Assembly (NCBI GenBank): GCA_030734395.1
Contig: JAUZTG010000016.1
Coordinates: forward strand, 1,178,001-1,242,000
From: Sarocladium kiliense
Lineage: Eukaryota > Ascomycota > Sordariomycetes > Hypocreales > Sarocladiaceae
Direction of reading: 5' to 3'
Length of the DNA stretch: 64,000 nt
Shown: in pieces, positions 1 through 11,699 of the stretch
Numbering within the stretch: the stretch's first letter is position 1
Layout: the number at the start of each line of letters is the position of its first letter
The notes under the pieces: model-generated
Seen by the model: the letters and a program-made list of their open reading frames with translations, nothing else
The model's database searches: none
Told to the model about the DNA's origin: nothing
Translations under genes and position numbers: made by a program

Positions 1-1933
1 CAACAGTACCAGCACCACCGTGGATAACACAAGCTGACACCCGTGGGAACAACCAATCATGAGGGGTGTTCTCCAACATGAAGACGTTGTCGGGGACATC
101 ATCTCCGCCGAGTCCTCCCCATCCTTTCGAGACCAGTGCCCGCACTCCTGCCAATTCGACTGCTTCGAAGATCATCTGTGTGAAGGCATCGGCGTCGTCC
201 ACCACAATAGAGCCGAACCCGATATAAATTGGCGGTTCGCCCGCGTTGAGGAACTTTTCGAGGTCTGGAGGCGGCTGGAATGTAGAAGCCAAGTCCAAGA
301 AGACAAACCCAGCAACATCGATCTCAGATCCCCAGTCTGGTGGCTTCGGTAGCAGGCCAGGAGACCAGATATAGATTGTAGGAACTTTCAGCCGAGAAGT
401 TGCTCCAGGAGCCCAGAGGGTCGATACAGGATCAAGACAGAGTGTCTTGACTCGGAAGTCGTTGACCAAATCTCCAAGGCCTTGCCAGACCATCATTTCG
501 ACCAGAGGATACGAAATGAAGTTCGTGTAGCCTGGATCCACATTTGACTTATTGATACTTGCCAGTGGATGAGGGAAGCTCATTGTTGGGGTGTGAAAAG
601 GAAAGGGGTTGATCAGTGTGACACTGATTCCCAGGGCTTCGGCACAGTGGATATGAGCGAAAGAGGGGGGGTTTGCGATAATGGTGTCCGCGACGAAGGG
701 ACTCTTTTCTCCCATCATCTTCACGTTGTGTGCGTCCTTCTCGTCATCCGTTGCATTGATACACGCCCTCCAGAAACCGTCAAACATCTCTGCCATGGCA
801 GCACGGCGACGCCCAATGTCTCCAGAGGTGACTGTCTCGAGCTTCGGAATCATGCCAGGGTTTTTGACCATGAATGCCATCAACTCTGACGGGTCCCCGC
901 CTACCGAAAAGAACTCTAGTCCAGACTCCTTCTCAACGAAATCACGAAACGCAGGATGGGTAGCTATTCGGACTCGATGTCCGTATGAGACAAGTACCTG
1001 AGCTATCCTCACGAATGGCTGGATATCGCCGCGGGAACCGATAACCATGACGACGATGTTGAGACATGGGCGTGGGGTAATGTCTGGAGTCTCGGTTGAT
1101 GCTTGAGAAAGTTGGGATTCTCGTCGTCTCTTGGCAAGATCGTCCTCATCGGGAGAAACAAACTTTTGCATTGCTGAACCAAGCGCTTTCGCGATGTAGC
1201 CTGTGTTGGCAGTCTCTTTGACCGTGATAGCCAGCCGACCATCCCTTTTGACCTTGCCTCGAGTATTGTAGTTCTCGTTGCCCACATTGAAGCGCCCAGT
1301 GTTGTGTGCCGCCATACGATCAGCAGCCGTCCTATTCCGTCTCCTGAGGAAACGCTTATGATCGCCAGGCTTGTCTGCTCTGCCCGGACTGTCGCCGATA
1401 TCCTCATCTTCACTGTCAGAAGAGGAGGAGCAGGAGAATCCATCATGCTCGGCCATGTGAGCCTCATTCCCTTCGCGCATAGCTTTGCCGAGATAGGATC
1501 TGTCTTTCGCCGCAGAGGGCCTGGTCCAAGCACGCGCGCGAGCGTCTGGAAGCTCGGTCTGCCACTGTCGTGTGGCTTTAGGTCGGTTGCCGAGAGGTGA
1601 TGACTGCACAGCCTGAATGGGTGAGAAGTTATGGGACAGAGACCTGCTAGGCTTCCGCTCGGTTGTCTTGCCGTCCGTCGGGTCTGGTTCGCGCGCAGAG
1701 ATGCTGGCGGGACGGTTGAGACCCGCTGTCGGCGATTTGATATCCGCCTCTGGAGATTGCACTTCGGCTGGGACAAAGCCTGGGAATTCTACTTCGCCTT
1801 GCGGTGTTCTCAAGACCATCCTCTCGCGTTGTTGGTCACTGAGAGTGGCATCTCGCGACGTCGAGCCATTCGGTGAACGGCCGTCTAAATCGGGTGAGGC
1901 AGCCTGGGGCTGCTGGGGCGGAAGGTTGTTCAT
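1..1933 (-). CDS. UDP-glycosyltransferase, sterol 3-beta-glucosyltransferase type (partial, C-terminus off window)
   Basis: One continuous reading frame runs from an ATG at 1933 to the left edge (644 codons). An in-frame TGA lies just upstream, so this is the first usable ATG. Residues 1 to about 300 are low-complexity and polar, with acidic and serine clusters. A glycosyltransferase family 28 N-terminal fold then starts at the motif VIGSRGDIQPFV and includes IATHPAFRDFVE, IYIWSPGLLPKP and IYIGFGSI. The last visible residues, HDWLFPR and IHGGAGT, are the sugar-nucleotide binding end of the GT1 donor domain. Family knowledge: such enzymes move glucose from UDP-glucose to the 3-hydroxyl of ergosterol or related lipids at cytosolic membrane faces. 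No GRAM or PH domain is visible, unlike Atg26, so the acceptor is uncertain. It is the first member of the carbohydrate-active block to its right. Confidence 0.88.
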   Translation of the reverse strand, partial: MNNLPPQQPQAASPDLDGRSPNGSTSRDATLSDQQRERMVLRTPQGEVEFPGFVPAEVQSPEADIKSPTAGLNRPASISAREPDPTDGKTTERKPSRSLSHNFSPIQAVQSSPLGNRPKATRQWQTELPDARARAWTRPSAAKDRSYLGKAMREGNEAHMAEHDGFSCSSSSDSEDEDIGDSPGRADKPGDHKRFLRRRNRTAADRMAAHNTGRFNVGNENYNTRGKVKRDGRLAITVKETANTGYIAKALGSAMQKFVSPDEDDLAKRRRESQLSQASTETPDITPRPCLNIVVMVIGSRGDIQPFVRIAQVLVSYGHRVRIATHPAFRDFVEKESGLEFFSVGGDPSELMAFMVKNPGMIPKLETVTSGDIGRRRAAMAEMFDGFWRACINATDDEKDAHNVKMMGEKSPFVADTIIANPPSFAHIHCAEALGISVTLINPFPFHTPTMSFPHPLASINKSNVDPGYTNFISYPLVEMMVWQGLGDLVNDFRVKTLCLDPVSTLWAPGATSRLKVPTIYIWSPGLLPKPPDWGSEIDVAGFVFLDLASTFQPPPDLEKFLNAGEPPIYIGFGSIVVDDADAFTQMIFEAVELAGVRALVSKGWGGLGGDDVPDNVFMLENTPHDWLFPRVSACVIHGGAGTV

Positions 1934-3210
1934 GACGGGATCGTACGTCGGGGCTCAGGCTCCGGAGTCGCCTCGGAAGAAAGGAGTAGGAGGCGAGGTT
2001 CAAAACGTCTTGGCCGGAGGATGCATCATGGAAGGAGAAAAATAGCAGACGTGGTGGAGGAGGAGGGACCAAGATCTGGGGACGGGAGTTGCCCTGCCGC
2101 ACCTTAAGACTTAGTCTCTACTGTCCACAAACCTGCAAGGCTGGGCACCGTCACTAGGGATAGCTCATCAAAGATAGACCCGGAACTTGTTCTGCGCGCG
2201 CGTGAGTTGCGTGTGGGATGATTCGCCGACAGGGCAATCAAACCGGCGAATGAAGGCGTGTGCCTGACTTTACCCTTTTCCGTAGCAAATGCTGGGTTTT
2301 GTTTGCTCCGGTGGCTGATACAGGCGGCACTACGCCACAGCCATCAACCTTAATAACCAATTCGAAGAAATCCTGGTAACGTGCATCAATGATGCCTGCT
2401 CCGGCTTGTGTGAGTTGAATGGTGAGGGTGGTGAGGGTGCAGGACTGCAGCCACACATCCCGATGAAGCCGCCCCCTAGCGTGAGGCACAGTGACATCAC
2501 CATCCGCTGCCCGGGCACCCACCCCTGCCGAAACATGCGAGAACAGCGGGGGCCACAGGGTGTCACAGGGGTACGGTCAGGGCCTGGAGCCGGCTTTTTC
2601 TAGTGGGGCTTCGTGTTAGCCGGAGGGAATGGCCCGGCCAGAGTGGGCGTCTGTCTCCCGCTAATATTGGGGTACAGACTCAGTTTTGACTTGTCACAGC
2701 GCTGGTCAGGAAATAAGACCCATGGCAAAGCAGCGATCCTACATACTGTTGTCGATCTGCCAATTCTTGAAGCGTTATGTTCATTTACCTGCCATATGTT
2801 GTATTACCTTGGTTTGTCCAATCTACCCTGGTCCGTGCATCAAGGTGCCTTTCTTCTGCTGCCCCTGAGGACCGTCATTTCCTCCCGAGAAGAAAACCCG
2901 ACATGTGAATGAAGCATTACAGTGTGGTAATGAGATGTTCAGATCTACATCTGGAATAGTCGCAATCTGGACAGGCGCCGTACCTTCCTTTGCCCTGCCC
3001 ATATACAACACCTAAGCCTGCTGCGTCAGGTTCGCACCCCAGACCTATTAGCAGCTATGCTATACATAGAAAACACGGAGCCAAGACACCACTCTTGGCA
3101 TAATCTGATGCTTTGGTATTGTCGCGGTGGTTGAGATAATTCTTCAAGTCTAAGCTTGCTATAGGCCTGACCCGTCCCAGCAGTCCCCGCGCAAAGGCTG
3201 GGCATAAAGC
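1934..3210. other. Intergenic region, no gene recognised
   Basis: This is the upstream region of the glycosyltransferase and the downstream region of the rhamnosidase gene. Only short open frames without recognisable protein features are present. Confidence 0.6.
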
Positions 3211-5756
3211 CTAGACAGTCATTTCGACATTGGTGACTACCCCATGATCTGTCTCTGCTTCGCCAGGCAGCTTGCTCAGTACATGAACGGGGCTTTCAAG
3301 GTGCAACTCAACCTTTTTGCGCCCATCATCTGCTACATGCCACGATACCGAAGCCACGTTGTTTGCCCCAAGAGCAACTTTGGCACTCACTTCCTGACTC
3401 AAGTTCAGCCTCGGTGAAAACATAATCTTGCTGGCACCGGGAGCTATCACATGTAGCCCTGCAAGCTCTGTACAGTACTCGTAGATAGGAACGCTGCCCC
3501 AGGCGTGGCAGTCCGATCTCTGTCTGACATCGTCCTCCTCCCAGGTGGTGAGGTTGTTGGCGAGCATCTTTCGCCAAGGGTCCCAGACATGTGCCCAGGT
3601 TGACTCATAGACCTCGTCTCCAGCAAGAGCAAACGCCCTGAGAGCATAGAACATCATAACATAGGAGCATTTTGAGAAGTCTGGATTGGCAAAGGCTTCA
3701 GTCAAGAGGCGTGGGGAATCTTCGATGCTGGCGGCGCCACACAACACCGCGAAAACTTGGCAGTGTTGAGAGTAAGCCCCTTGGTCGGCAATATCTGCAG
3801 TTGAATCCGTGAAAAACTTTCCATCATGACAGTGAGTCCGAATAGCCTTGATCACAGCTGCGGCTCGGGCTTCATATTCGTCTGCGTACCCAGGTCGGCC
3901 GACGTCCCGGACGAGACGCGCAACCTGCTTCAAAACGTAAGCGTAGAGCATACTGAAGTAAGTATGTCGATTTGAATCCCGACCAGAAGTCGGAACACCT
4001 TTGTCTGGATGCGTGTCTGTCGCTCCCCAAGCCGTAACCCAATCGACATACTGCCAGACATCTTCTGGGAATCCGCTGACGAGCCCCAACGAGTCGATGT
4101 GAGACTCGAAAAACTCAAATACGCCATCGATGCGAGGCAAGAACGAGCGGGTATAACTACTGTCACCGAAGAAGAGATGGTGGTCGCAGACTTGAAGGAT
4201 CCAGTATAGGGAGAACCCAGCGATGATCTGGGGAACGTGTGACGGGAAGCGAGACTGGGTTAAGCCTTCTGGAGTTACAGATGCGGCGAAGTTGGTAATA
4301 GCTTGTCTCATAAGTCTATCGTCTCCAGAGAGAAGATAGTGAAATAAGCCCACGGAGCGGGAATCGCCAGAATACCTAAATGTCTTCAGGTTAATGATAG
4401 CGCATCAGAGGCTTTGCATGGGTGATCTTACTGTAGCTGTTCGTAAAACGGACAGTCTGAGTATCCATCAAACATGCAGTTCCTCATTGTTCTGGTAGAG
4501 ACGTCCCAAATCGCTTTGCTATCCTTGTCTCCGGGCTCTGACCAGCTTGCTTTGACAGCCATGGGGTAATTGACTTGGCTTGCTTCGAACGAGGAGACCT
4601 CAAAAGGCTCCGAACCAACACTGATCTCCCATCGCATGATCCGGAAAGTTCGGAACCAGAATGGCTCATAAACAAGACTCTGCGAGGCCGGAATGTCGAG
4701 CGTCACATCATCGCTCGGGCCGATGAGATACCCATGAGCCGCATCCAGCCGGTCGGATTTCGTTCTGAAGAATGGGTAAGATCGCGGCTCGTGCTCATAG
4801 CCCTCGGAATATGTCACTTTCATCCGCACTTGGCTCTGTTTGGCCGCCTTAAACGTCCAGCGCAGAAACGCTGTCGAGTGCACATCGGCTTGAATGACAA
4901 TATTGTGCGAAGACCCAGCTGCCAAAGTCAAAGGTCGCTGTCCTGCCAGACTGGCACTCCATTCTTCGGCAGTACAGCTTCCAGAGACGATTCTGGTTGC
5001 CCTGACATTGATAGAGGTTTGTTCCGGAAGGGGGATCTGGCGTGGCCGCAGACGCCACGGAGAGAGCTCCCCATTGCGTGTGGTTATGTTGTATGGCACT
5101 GTTGCGATCTTGTCTGGTGGAGGGCCGGGAACAAGTACCTCGTTGATCTGGTGCTCGTCAGAGTAGGTCCTGGAACACTGAGTCGAGACTTACATGAAGG
5201 AATACGTCATCTGGTCTGCCCATTGGGAATGTGATGGTATTGTTAACCTCGGCCAGCCAACCCTCACCAGAGTCCGCGCTGATGACCTCTTCGCTACTCT
5301 CAATATTCCCGATAACAGTGAGTCCTGGAAACGCAGTCCTCTCAAAGGGCATCCCACCCCGGGACGCAGCGAAATAGCGAATTACCACGAAGCAGATCTC
5401 ATTCTCGCCGGGACTCAATTGAGGCGCAATATCGAGCGAGTCATAATACCATATCGAAGGACTGCCTCTCGCGGGCCCAACTGCGACTCTGGCACCATTG
5501 ACAAACAACTTGTATCGCGTATCAGCCGAGAAATGGAGGAGCGCTCGGCTGGGCTGCGATCGGAGAGTCAGCTTGCGACTGAAACTGACAATCCGTGCGG
5601 CTGTGTTTTGGCTGGACGAGTCAACCCAGTCATGGACCCAGATCCAGTTGGATTGGAGTCGATTGACCGTCTATTTCACGATTAGCGACTGTATACAGCG
5701 AGCGCTGGGTGTGGTAAAGCTGTTTTCGCTACCTCTTGGTCCTGTGTTGACGGCAT
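3211..5756 (-). CDS. GH78 alpha-L-rhamnosidase, intracellular type
   Basis: Model: complement(join(3211..4375, 4432..5147, 5194..5670, 5733..5756)), giving 793 aa in frame. The first exon is only 24 nt, and the intron before exon 2 has a clear GCTAAT branch point. The protein starts with a short polar stretch and no signal peptide, suggesting a cytosolic enzyme. Residues about 15-130 form the N-terminal beta domain (SNWIWVHDWV, ADTRYKLFVNG). The (alpha/alpha)6 domain carries FDGYSDCPFYEQLQ at about 394-406, in the place of the family's DCP(Q/T) acid motif. The late motif SDCHAWGSVPIYEY precedes the C-terminal beta domain (GLHVIAPGASKIMFSPRL). GH78 enzymes release terminal L-rhamnose from flavonoid, saponin or pectic glycosides. 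Its neighbours are a GH79 enzyme and a sugar transporter. The 46-nt intron at 5148-5193 is unusually short but gives a good frame. Confidence 0.9.
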
Positions 5757-6780
5757 TGGTCGCAATAGTGTAGCTGCTTGGTTTTCATCGGAAGCTGGAT
5801 AACAGCAGACACCAGTGAGCTTTATTGGAGTTCAAGGTGCCCTCGGCGCATCATGTGTTGTGGCAATTGGAGCGCCTCTGTGTTTCGGGCGATCTTGAAC
5901 CGAACCTGGGGTAAGAGAGGGGATAGTGGACACCGAGTGACTGAGGTACCCCAGAACGTAGACATCGTAGGTGACAGGCGAGACCAAGTTCAGAACATTT
6001 GCGCACCAGTCGAATGAATTATTGTGACGGCTAAAGGCGGAACCCCTGCTCTCGGTAGTCGGCTCGCTAGTGTGTCTTGGAAGTCGGCATCATCTTATGA
6101 AGCCCCGGCATTGGGTTCCCAGCTGCCATTGTCGACTTCCGGTGGATCAGTTCCTGTTAGATGCAGGCTGCACCAGCTCATCCGACCCAGCCGAGGCTAT
6201 CCTTCAATTGTTTTCGAAGTAAGCAGCGCCGGCCTCCGATGGCGGAAACTTCTATTCATAGCCCAGGGCCGCCTAGAGTGGCCCTCCTTGTGCGCCGCTC
6301 GAATGAGACAAGTGCTTAGATGCCGATTGCAGCAATAGTACCTAGATACGTGCAGTGGCCGTCTTGGGCCAATCTCTATTGATATGCACTGATGCATTAC
6401 TACTCTCTCATCGTCTAGCTGGAATATGTTAGAAAGACTATACACAAACTTTTGATAATGAAAGTGCTGTAATCAACATAAAACGAATGGCAGCTGAAAT
6501 GAAAGCGCCATAGGCGTCAAGAATCCGCGATTGGGCTCACACAAGTCCTTGTATCTTCTTCATAGACCGAGATTGCCCATCCTCTCGTTTCATTGAATCT
6601 ACATGACTAGCCAGTACCATATGATCATGATCCTTGATACGTCTCTTTCGCCAATCAACACTCATGGGTGGCAACCCAGCTCTGTTTTTGTCCAATATTG
6701 GTGCCACAAGGGCCAGGTCTCTGTCTCTGTTAAGCAACCCCTGACACTACATGCTGGGCTTCACAAAGACGATGGTCTTC
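5757..6780. other. Intergenic region between GH78 and GH79 genes
   Basis: This is the upstream region of the GH78 gene and the downstream region of the GH79 gene, both on the minus strand. No gene or RNA was recognised. Confidence 0.6.
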
Positions 6781-8523
6781 TTAAAGTGACACTAGCAATG
6801 CCTCTGATGCCTGCAATGCGAAAGTCGCCGCCCCCGCCGAAACAGCAACCGTCTCAACTTGGCTCGTACCTTGAATCTTACACGTTCCGTTCTCAAACGT
6901 CTGACCGGCAACGGTTGGACTACTGCCTTGATCAACCCTAGACGTGGAAGCAGCAGCAGTGAGCCTCTTGGCAGAAACAGTAGTAGAAGAGAGTCCAGTC
7001 AAGGTGAAGGATTGTGACGGCCGAGTGCCAGTCGTGTAGTAATCAGAGTTGTACAGGAGAACCCTAATGGGCTTTCCGCCTTCGTAGATGGCATATGCAG
7101 CGCATCCGGTCTTCTGGTCGTCTAAAGGGGCAATCTTGTCGGCGCCGGCGAGAGCCATGGTTGCGAAGTACGCTCCAAAGTAGGGAGAGCCCATGGAGTA
7201 TTTTCCCCACCAACAGTATTGGCCTGTAGAACCCGGTGTAAGCTGTTGTATCGATTCAAGGCTGGTTTAACTTACAGTTGCCAATGGTTCCGTGGTGAAA
7301 GTAAAGTTCCTGGGACGAATCAGTCAGCAGATTGGAGAAGGACGAAGAAAACTTCCTTACCTCTGTGCCCATGAGTAGTGACTGCATTACGTAGTCAAGA
7401 ATCCAAAGACCGGCACCGAAAGTCGGACTGATTCCGCCGCCGCCCTGAGTTGCTGAACGATAGCATTAGTCAACGTATGATGTGCTCCATAGACGTGCAC
7501 TAACCAGAGTTCGTCTCTCCAAACACATGAGCCTTTCCTTTGCCGTGTGCAGCCTGGACTTCCTGGGCAAAGGGGCTGATCTGAGAGGCAATAGCGCTAT
7601 GGCTCATCAATTGTGATAGGTTCGCTGTGCTGCTAGACTGAGGATAGTTGTGTGAGCAGTACTGCTTGACGTAGCCATTCGCTTGTCCCTCGGCTCCGGT
7701 CAAGCCGGCGATACTCATTGGGCTTGTTCCAAAGAAAACACCTGCAGAAATGAGATTGGATGAGGATAGATTCCCGCAGACTGAATCTTGCCAAGACACT
7801 TCAGACGCGTAGTCAGCTGAAGCAGTCCATGAGGACCCTTGGGCAATGGGATCGCTGCTACTGAAGACTAGTGAAAGGTTAGAGAGAATTAAATTGATCA
7901 GACGGAAAACATACAATTCGGCTCGTTTCCTAGTTCAATAGCCTTGAGGGTGCTGATCTTTGCCTTAGCCTGAACCGCAGCAGCAACCGTGTTCGGGAGA
8001 TTATTGAGTCTGCGATTGAATCCTATAGTTACCTCCCCGCCGTAGGTGCCAGCTAGAGACATGAATGAAGGCCCAAACGTCAGGGAGCTGGGTGCATCTT
8101 TAGGATCCGATACGGTATAAGTCACTTCTTGGCCAGACGACGCATTGTAGGTGGCTCGATCCCTGAACGATTTGTAAGCTCCAACTCTAATGTCAATAAA
8201 GCAATCCATGAAGAGAGTCATACTGCGTGGTTCCGCCGATTCTAATCGGAGGCCAAGTTCCACTCAAGTCCTTCAGGTTCTGCAGGCAGGTCGATGTGCT
8301 GGGGACACCATGCATGTAGCCTGGGAAAGCAAAGAACTCGAAACTGGGAATAATTAGAATGGTTCGCGTATTACTTAGAGCGAGTTACTCACGAGAGGCC
8401 TACTGGCGCACTGGACAGCTGGGCGCTCGCGTTTGATGGTGGTGATGATGGAACATTGAAGGTCAGGCCAGACACAGAGGCGACCTGGATCAGAAGCCAG
8501 GTTGCAGCTGAAAGGGGAGCCAT
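6781..8523 (-). CDS. Secreted GH79 family glycoside hydrolase (beta-glucuronidase type)
   Basis: Model: complement(join(6781..7223, 7276..7309, 7361..7452, 7505..7867, 7915..8162, 8224..8343, 8393..8523)), giving 476 aa with every phase closing. The N-terminus APLSAATWLLIQVASVSG is a signal peptide, so the enzyme is secreted. The TIM-barrel shows FEFFAFPGYMHG, GTWPPIRIGGTTQ and LGNEPN, whose Glu164 fits the acid/base of clan GH-A. FGETNSATQGGG places Glu284 as the likely nucleophile. The C-terminal 140 residues are the beta-sandwich typical of GH79 (family C-terminal domain). GH79 members remove beta-glucuronic acid or 4-O-methylglucuronic acid from glycosides, proteoglycans or arabinogalactan; the substrate here is inferred only. 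It is transcribed divergently from the adjacent sugar transporter, with 838 bp between start codons, which favours co-regulation. Confidence 0.87.
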
Positions 8524-9157
8524 GAGTGAAGTGGCGAACATGCGAGTAACGAATATCGAGTCTTTCTTGGTTGACTGAGATGTTTGGGCTCAGTGTGCCC
8601 ATGATCAAGGGGAGACATCGGACTTTATCCTACCACTTCATGATCCAAAGCTGGGATGATCATCGCCAGGGTGCCATTGTCCCGACATGAACTGAGTGAA
8701 GTCTGTCCTAGTCTACCTCCTATTGCCGAGTACAGAATGTTGGTCTAGACACTTGACTCCGCATCGGACACTATGCACCAACCCCAGACTCTTCCCTGGA
8801 TCAGCTGCCATTGAAGGGTCCCACGATCCATCGTCACCCATCACCTGCAGCGTATCATTCATCACTCCAGTCAGGCAATGATGCGAAAGCACGACACGTC
8901 ACATTAATATTCGGTTTAATCAATACCGAATCTAGTTCGGCTACAGTCGCATTCTATGCTGTCCCTGAATTTAGTTTGTTCTCTCGGTCGTCATTCACGC
9001 GACGAAGGCCATCGTAACCATTCCATTCCGTAGCAGCATCTCGGATGTAGATGCCGTGACATCCCTGCTCGAGACATCTGATTGGATCGCAACACCACGA
9101 CAGTCGTACGGAGCTATTGAATTAGGAAACTTGGTCGAAGTTTAATCGCTAAAACGA

Positions 9158-9199
9158 GGGGCCCCGGACCTCAAGCCTCCCCTTCCAGCCCGGGGCCCC
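9158..9199. promoter_or_regulatory. Duplicated GGGGCCCC palindrome
   Basis: GGGGCCCC occurs at 9158-9165 and again at 9192-9199, each followed by a G. The centres are 34 bp apart, about three helical turns. The location in the divergent promoter suggests a binding site for a zinc-finger regulator. Which protein binds (a Cre1-like C2H2 or a Zn2Cys6 factor) cannot be read from sequence. Confidence 0.4.
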
Positions 9200-9248
9200 G
9201 TGCTCTGGTCCTCGGCATGGATCCAATTCTGCTGCGTCATAAGAACCC

Positions 9249-9256
9249 TATTTATA
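9249..9256 (+). promoter_or_regulatory. TATA-like box of MFS transporter
   Basis: TATTTATA lies about 106 bp upstream of the transporter ATG at 9362, a reasonable distance for a fungal core promoter. Confidence 0.45.
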
Positions 9257-9361
9257 CAGGAGATTCTCCTAAGGGGAAACCGCTGATGTTAAAGAAGTTG
9301 TATCGGGGTGAGATCTTCACTATTTGCATCGCTACGGGATAACAGCGCCAGCAACACCAAA

Positions 9362-11533
9362 ATGCAGCAAACAAAGCCTCAGACCGAGGCCATTGAGGAC
9401 AATGGCGAGGGTCTTCTCATGAGGTCTAAACTCGATGACTTGAGTGTCTGGCAGGGTGTTCGCAAATTCTGGCGCGTTGGGATCATTGCCATGCTCGCTG
9501 CCTTCTCTGCATCCCTCGACGGCTACCGTAAGTCTTTAACGCGTAACAATTCTCATCAATCTATTAGTAACTTTCTTTCCAACAGAAATCAATCTGAACG
9601 GGGGCATTGTCTCCAATGCTGGGTTCATTCGACAGTTCTCTTCACCTGGAACGACTATCATCGCTGGCAAATACATCTCGGCTTGGGGAGGCATCCAGTC
9701 GGCAGGCCAGGCCATTGGTCAAATTGTGAGTCAATGTTCTCGATCGTCTTCCAGTGCCACAGTTTGTTGACGACAGCTTCAGCTTCTCCAATATATCACA
9801 GAGCGTCTTGGTCGAAAGCCTGCAATGATGGTAATCTGGGTTGTCCTGACTGCGGTATGGACATCAATCGCAAGGATCAAAACAGAGTAAAAGTTAATTT
9901 CCTACGTCAACAGAGCATATTTGCCGAAACTTTCGCGACGCAGTGGCAGCATTGGCTCGTCGCGAAGCTTTTCTCGGGGGTGGGCGTAGGTATGCTGCAA
10001 TCCACTCTGCCGTTGTACTTGTCCGAGATCTCGCCTACCCAGCTCCGAGGCTTCTTTATCAATGCCTACACTTTGTAAGTGATACTCTTTGAGAAGTCTT
10101 CTCGCAGTGATACGTTCGGACTGAATCTTACCCTTATATATAGCTGGTTCGTCCTCGGTCAGCTCTTTGCCTCAGTCGCCCTCAATAGGATGAAAGCCAC
10201 GGACCCGTTCGATTTCCGAACTCCCATCTATACTCAGGTACGCTTCGGAGAAATTTCGACATTCAGAGAACATCAGATTTGCTAATTACGACCACAGTGG
10301 GCGATGATCGGTGTTATTCTCATCATCTTTCTGATGCTTCCCGAGTCTCCTTGGTGGCTGGCAAGCAAGGGACAGGTCGATAAAGCGTCCAAAGTACTGC
10401 ACAAATGCTTCGCCAATGTCAAAGACTACGACGTAGACCAGCAGATTGTGGGTTGAGCGAAAGTCCAATCAGTCTGTCACCCGCTAACACATGGAAAGGA
10501 AATCATGACCTCTACCGTGGCTATCGAACGCCAGCAAGCAGAACAGAACTCCGAACTCGGTCCATGGGCAGTGTTCCAAGGCCGCAACTTGATTCGTTTC
10601 ATCATCTCTGGATGGCCCAAGATGACACAGCAGTTCATCGGTCTGGCAATCTTCAACACCTACGCCACATATTTCTGTAAGTGTTTCTAGCCAAGAGCGA
10701 ATATTCGACACTTTCTGACCTGATACTGTAGTTCAATATGCCGGAAACAAGGATCCGTTCCTCGTGACTATGATCCTCTCCTGCGTTCAGCTGATTTCGA
10801 TGATTGCCAGTGCGACACTCACTGATTCATTGGGTCGGCGTCCGCTTACCGTATATCCATACGCTGTAACCGTGATTTCGGTGCTTTGTCTCGGGATCAT
10901 TGGCTGCTTTGACTACACAGCTAAGGCTACGAGCTCTCTCCTTGTAAGTTTTCTCTAGCATGTTAAAAGAAACGGTTTCTAACTGATGGATCTGCAGGTT
11001 TTCTTCGCTTGTCTCGCAACATTTTCTACCACTGGTGCTTCTGCCATTGGCTACGCCTACGCAACAGAGATTCCGCAACAGCGCCTGAGAGCTCGGACTG
11101 CTGCCTGGTCACTCGCCTCTTCGAACCTGATAGCGCTTATGTTCAGTTTCTGTACCCCCTTGATGATCAACGGTTCGGTAAAGTGGGGTGTTAAGACTGC
11201 CTTCTTGTGAGTAGTCTACTTCTTGACCGCTGCGCTATTTGGAAACAATCGCTAATAGCTATTATGAAGTTTCGCGGGCACGGGCACAGTCGCCGTCATT
11301 ATTTCCTGGTTCATCCTCCCTGAGGTGGCGCGCCGAACACCCGCTGAGATTGACGAGATGTATGGGACTCCTTGTGTTTACAAACTGTTTGTTCCTGTGC
11401 ACGAGCTGACATGTTCGCCCTTGATAGGTTTGAGAAGCGAGTCAATCTGCGCCACTTCGACAAGTACGTCACTGAAGTCGAGGTTCGCGCTCATGAGCTT
11501 CAGGACACGAGGAAATCCATCCAGGATGCTTGA
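9362..11533 (+). CDS. MFS sugar transporter (alpha-glucoside/lactose permease type)
   Basis: Model: join(9362..9527, 9586..9725, 9783..9854, 9914..10074, 10144..10237, 10298..10447, 10499..10676, 10732..10943, 10998..11206, 11270..11359, 11428..11533), 11 exons and 525 aa. The frame extends 5' only to a GTG, so ATG 9362 is the start. Sugar porter hallmarks are in order: ERLGRKPAMM (loop 2-3), LYLSEISPTQLRG (after TM4), PESPWWLASKG (end of TM6), DSLGRRPL (loop 8-9) and PEVARRTPAEIDEMF after TM12. This supports a 12-helix plasma-membrane proton symporter. The last intron uses donor GTATGG inside ATG, giving the C-terminus FEKRVNLRHFDKYV. The family takes up di- and oligosaccharides or glycosides. 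The divergent GH79 and nearby cytosolic GH78 suggest a rhamnose- or glucuronic acid-containing glycoside. Confidence 0.9.
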
Positions 11534-11699
11534 GCGAGAGAAAATCATGGGTGTAGGGAATCTTCCGTAACTACTCGTGACGCTGTTATGCATAAGCTCA
11601 ACAAATCGGTTTTCTTTCTTTTGAGAGGATTGAGGATGATCTTTGTGTGTTCGATGTTTTTGGTCTATGTCGTCGCTATCCAAGTTGACCGTACCTTCG

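Larger units (their letters stand above)
8524..9361. promoter_or_regulatory. Shared divergent promoter of GH79 and MFS transporter
   Basis: 838 bp separate the two divergent ATGs. The right half contains two copies of the palindrome GGGGCCCC and a TATA-like element in front of the transporter. No gene was seen here. Confidence 0.55.

Noticed and set aside
1009..1776. 255-codon minus-strand open frame
   Set aside because: It overlaps the glycosyltransferase in another frame on the same strand. The true frame carries the GT motifs, and this one has only Arg/Ser-rich shadow sequence.
9308..9361. Upstream extension of the MFS transporter frame
   Set aside because: It begins only with GTG and lacks an ATG. 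The 18 extra residues resemble no transporter N-terminus.
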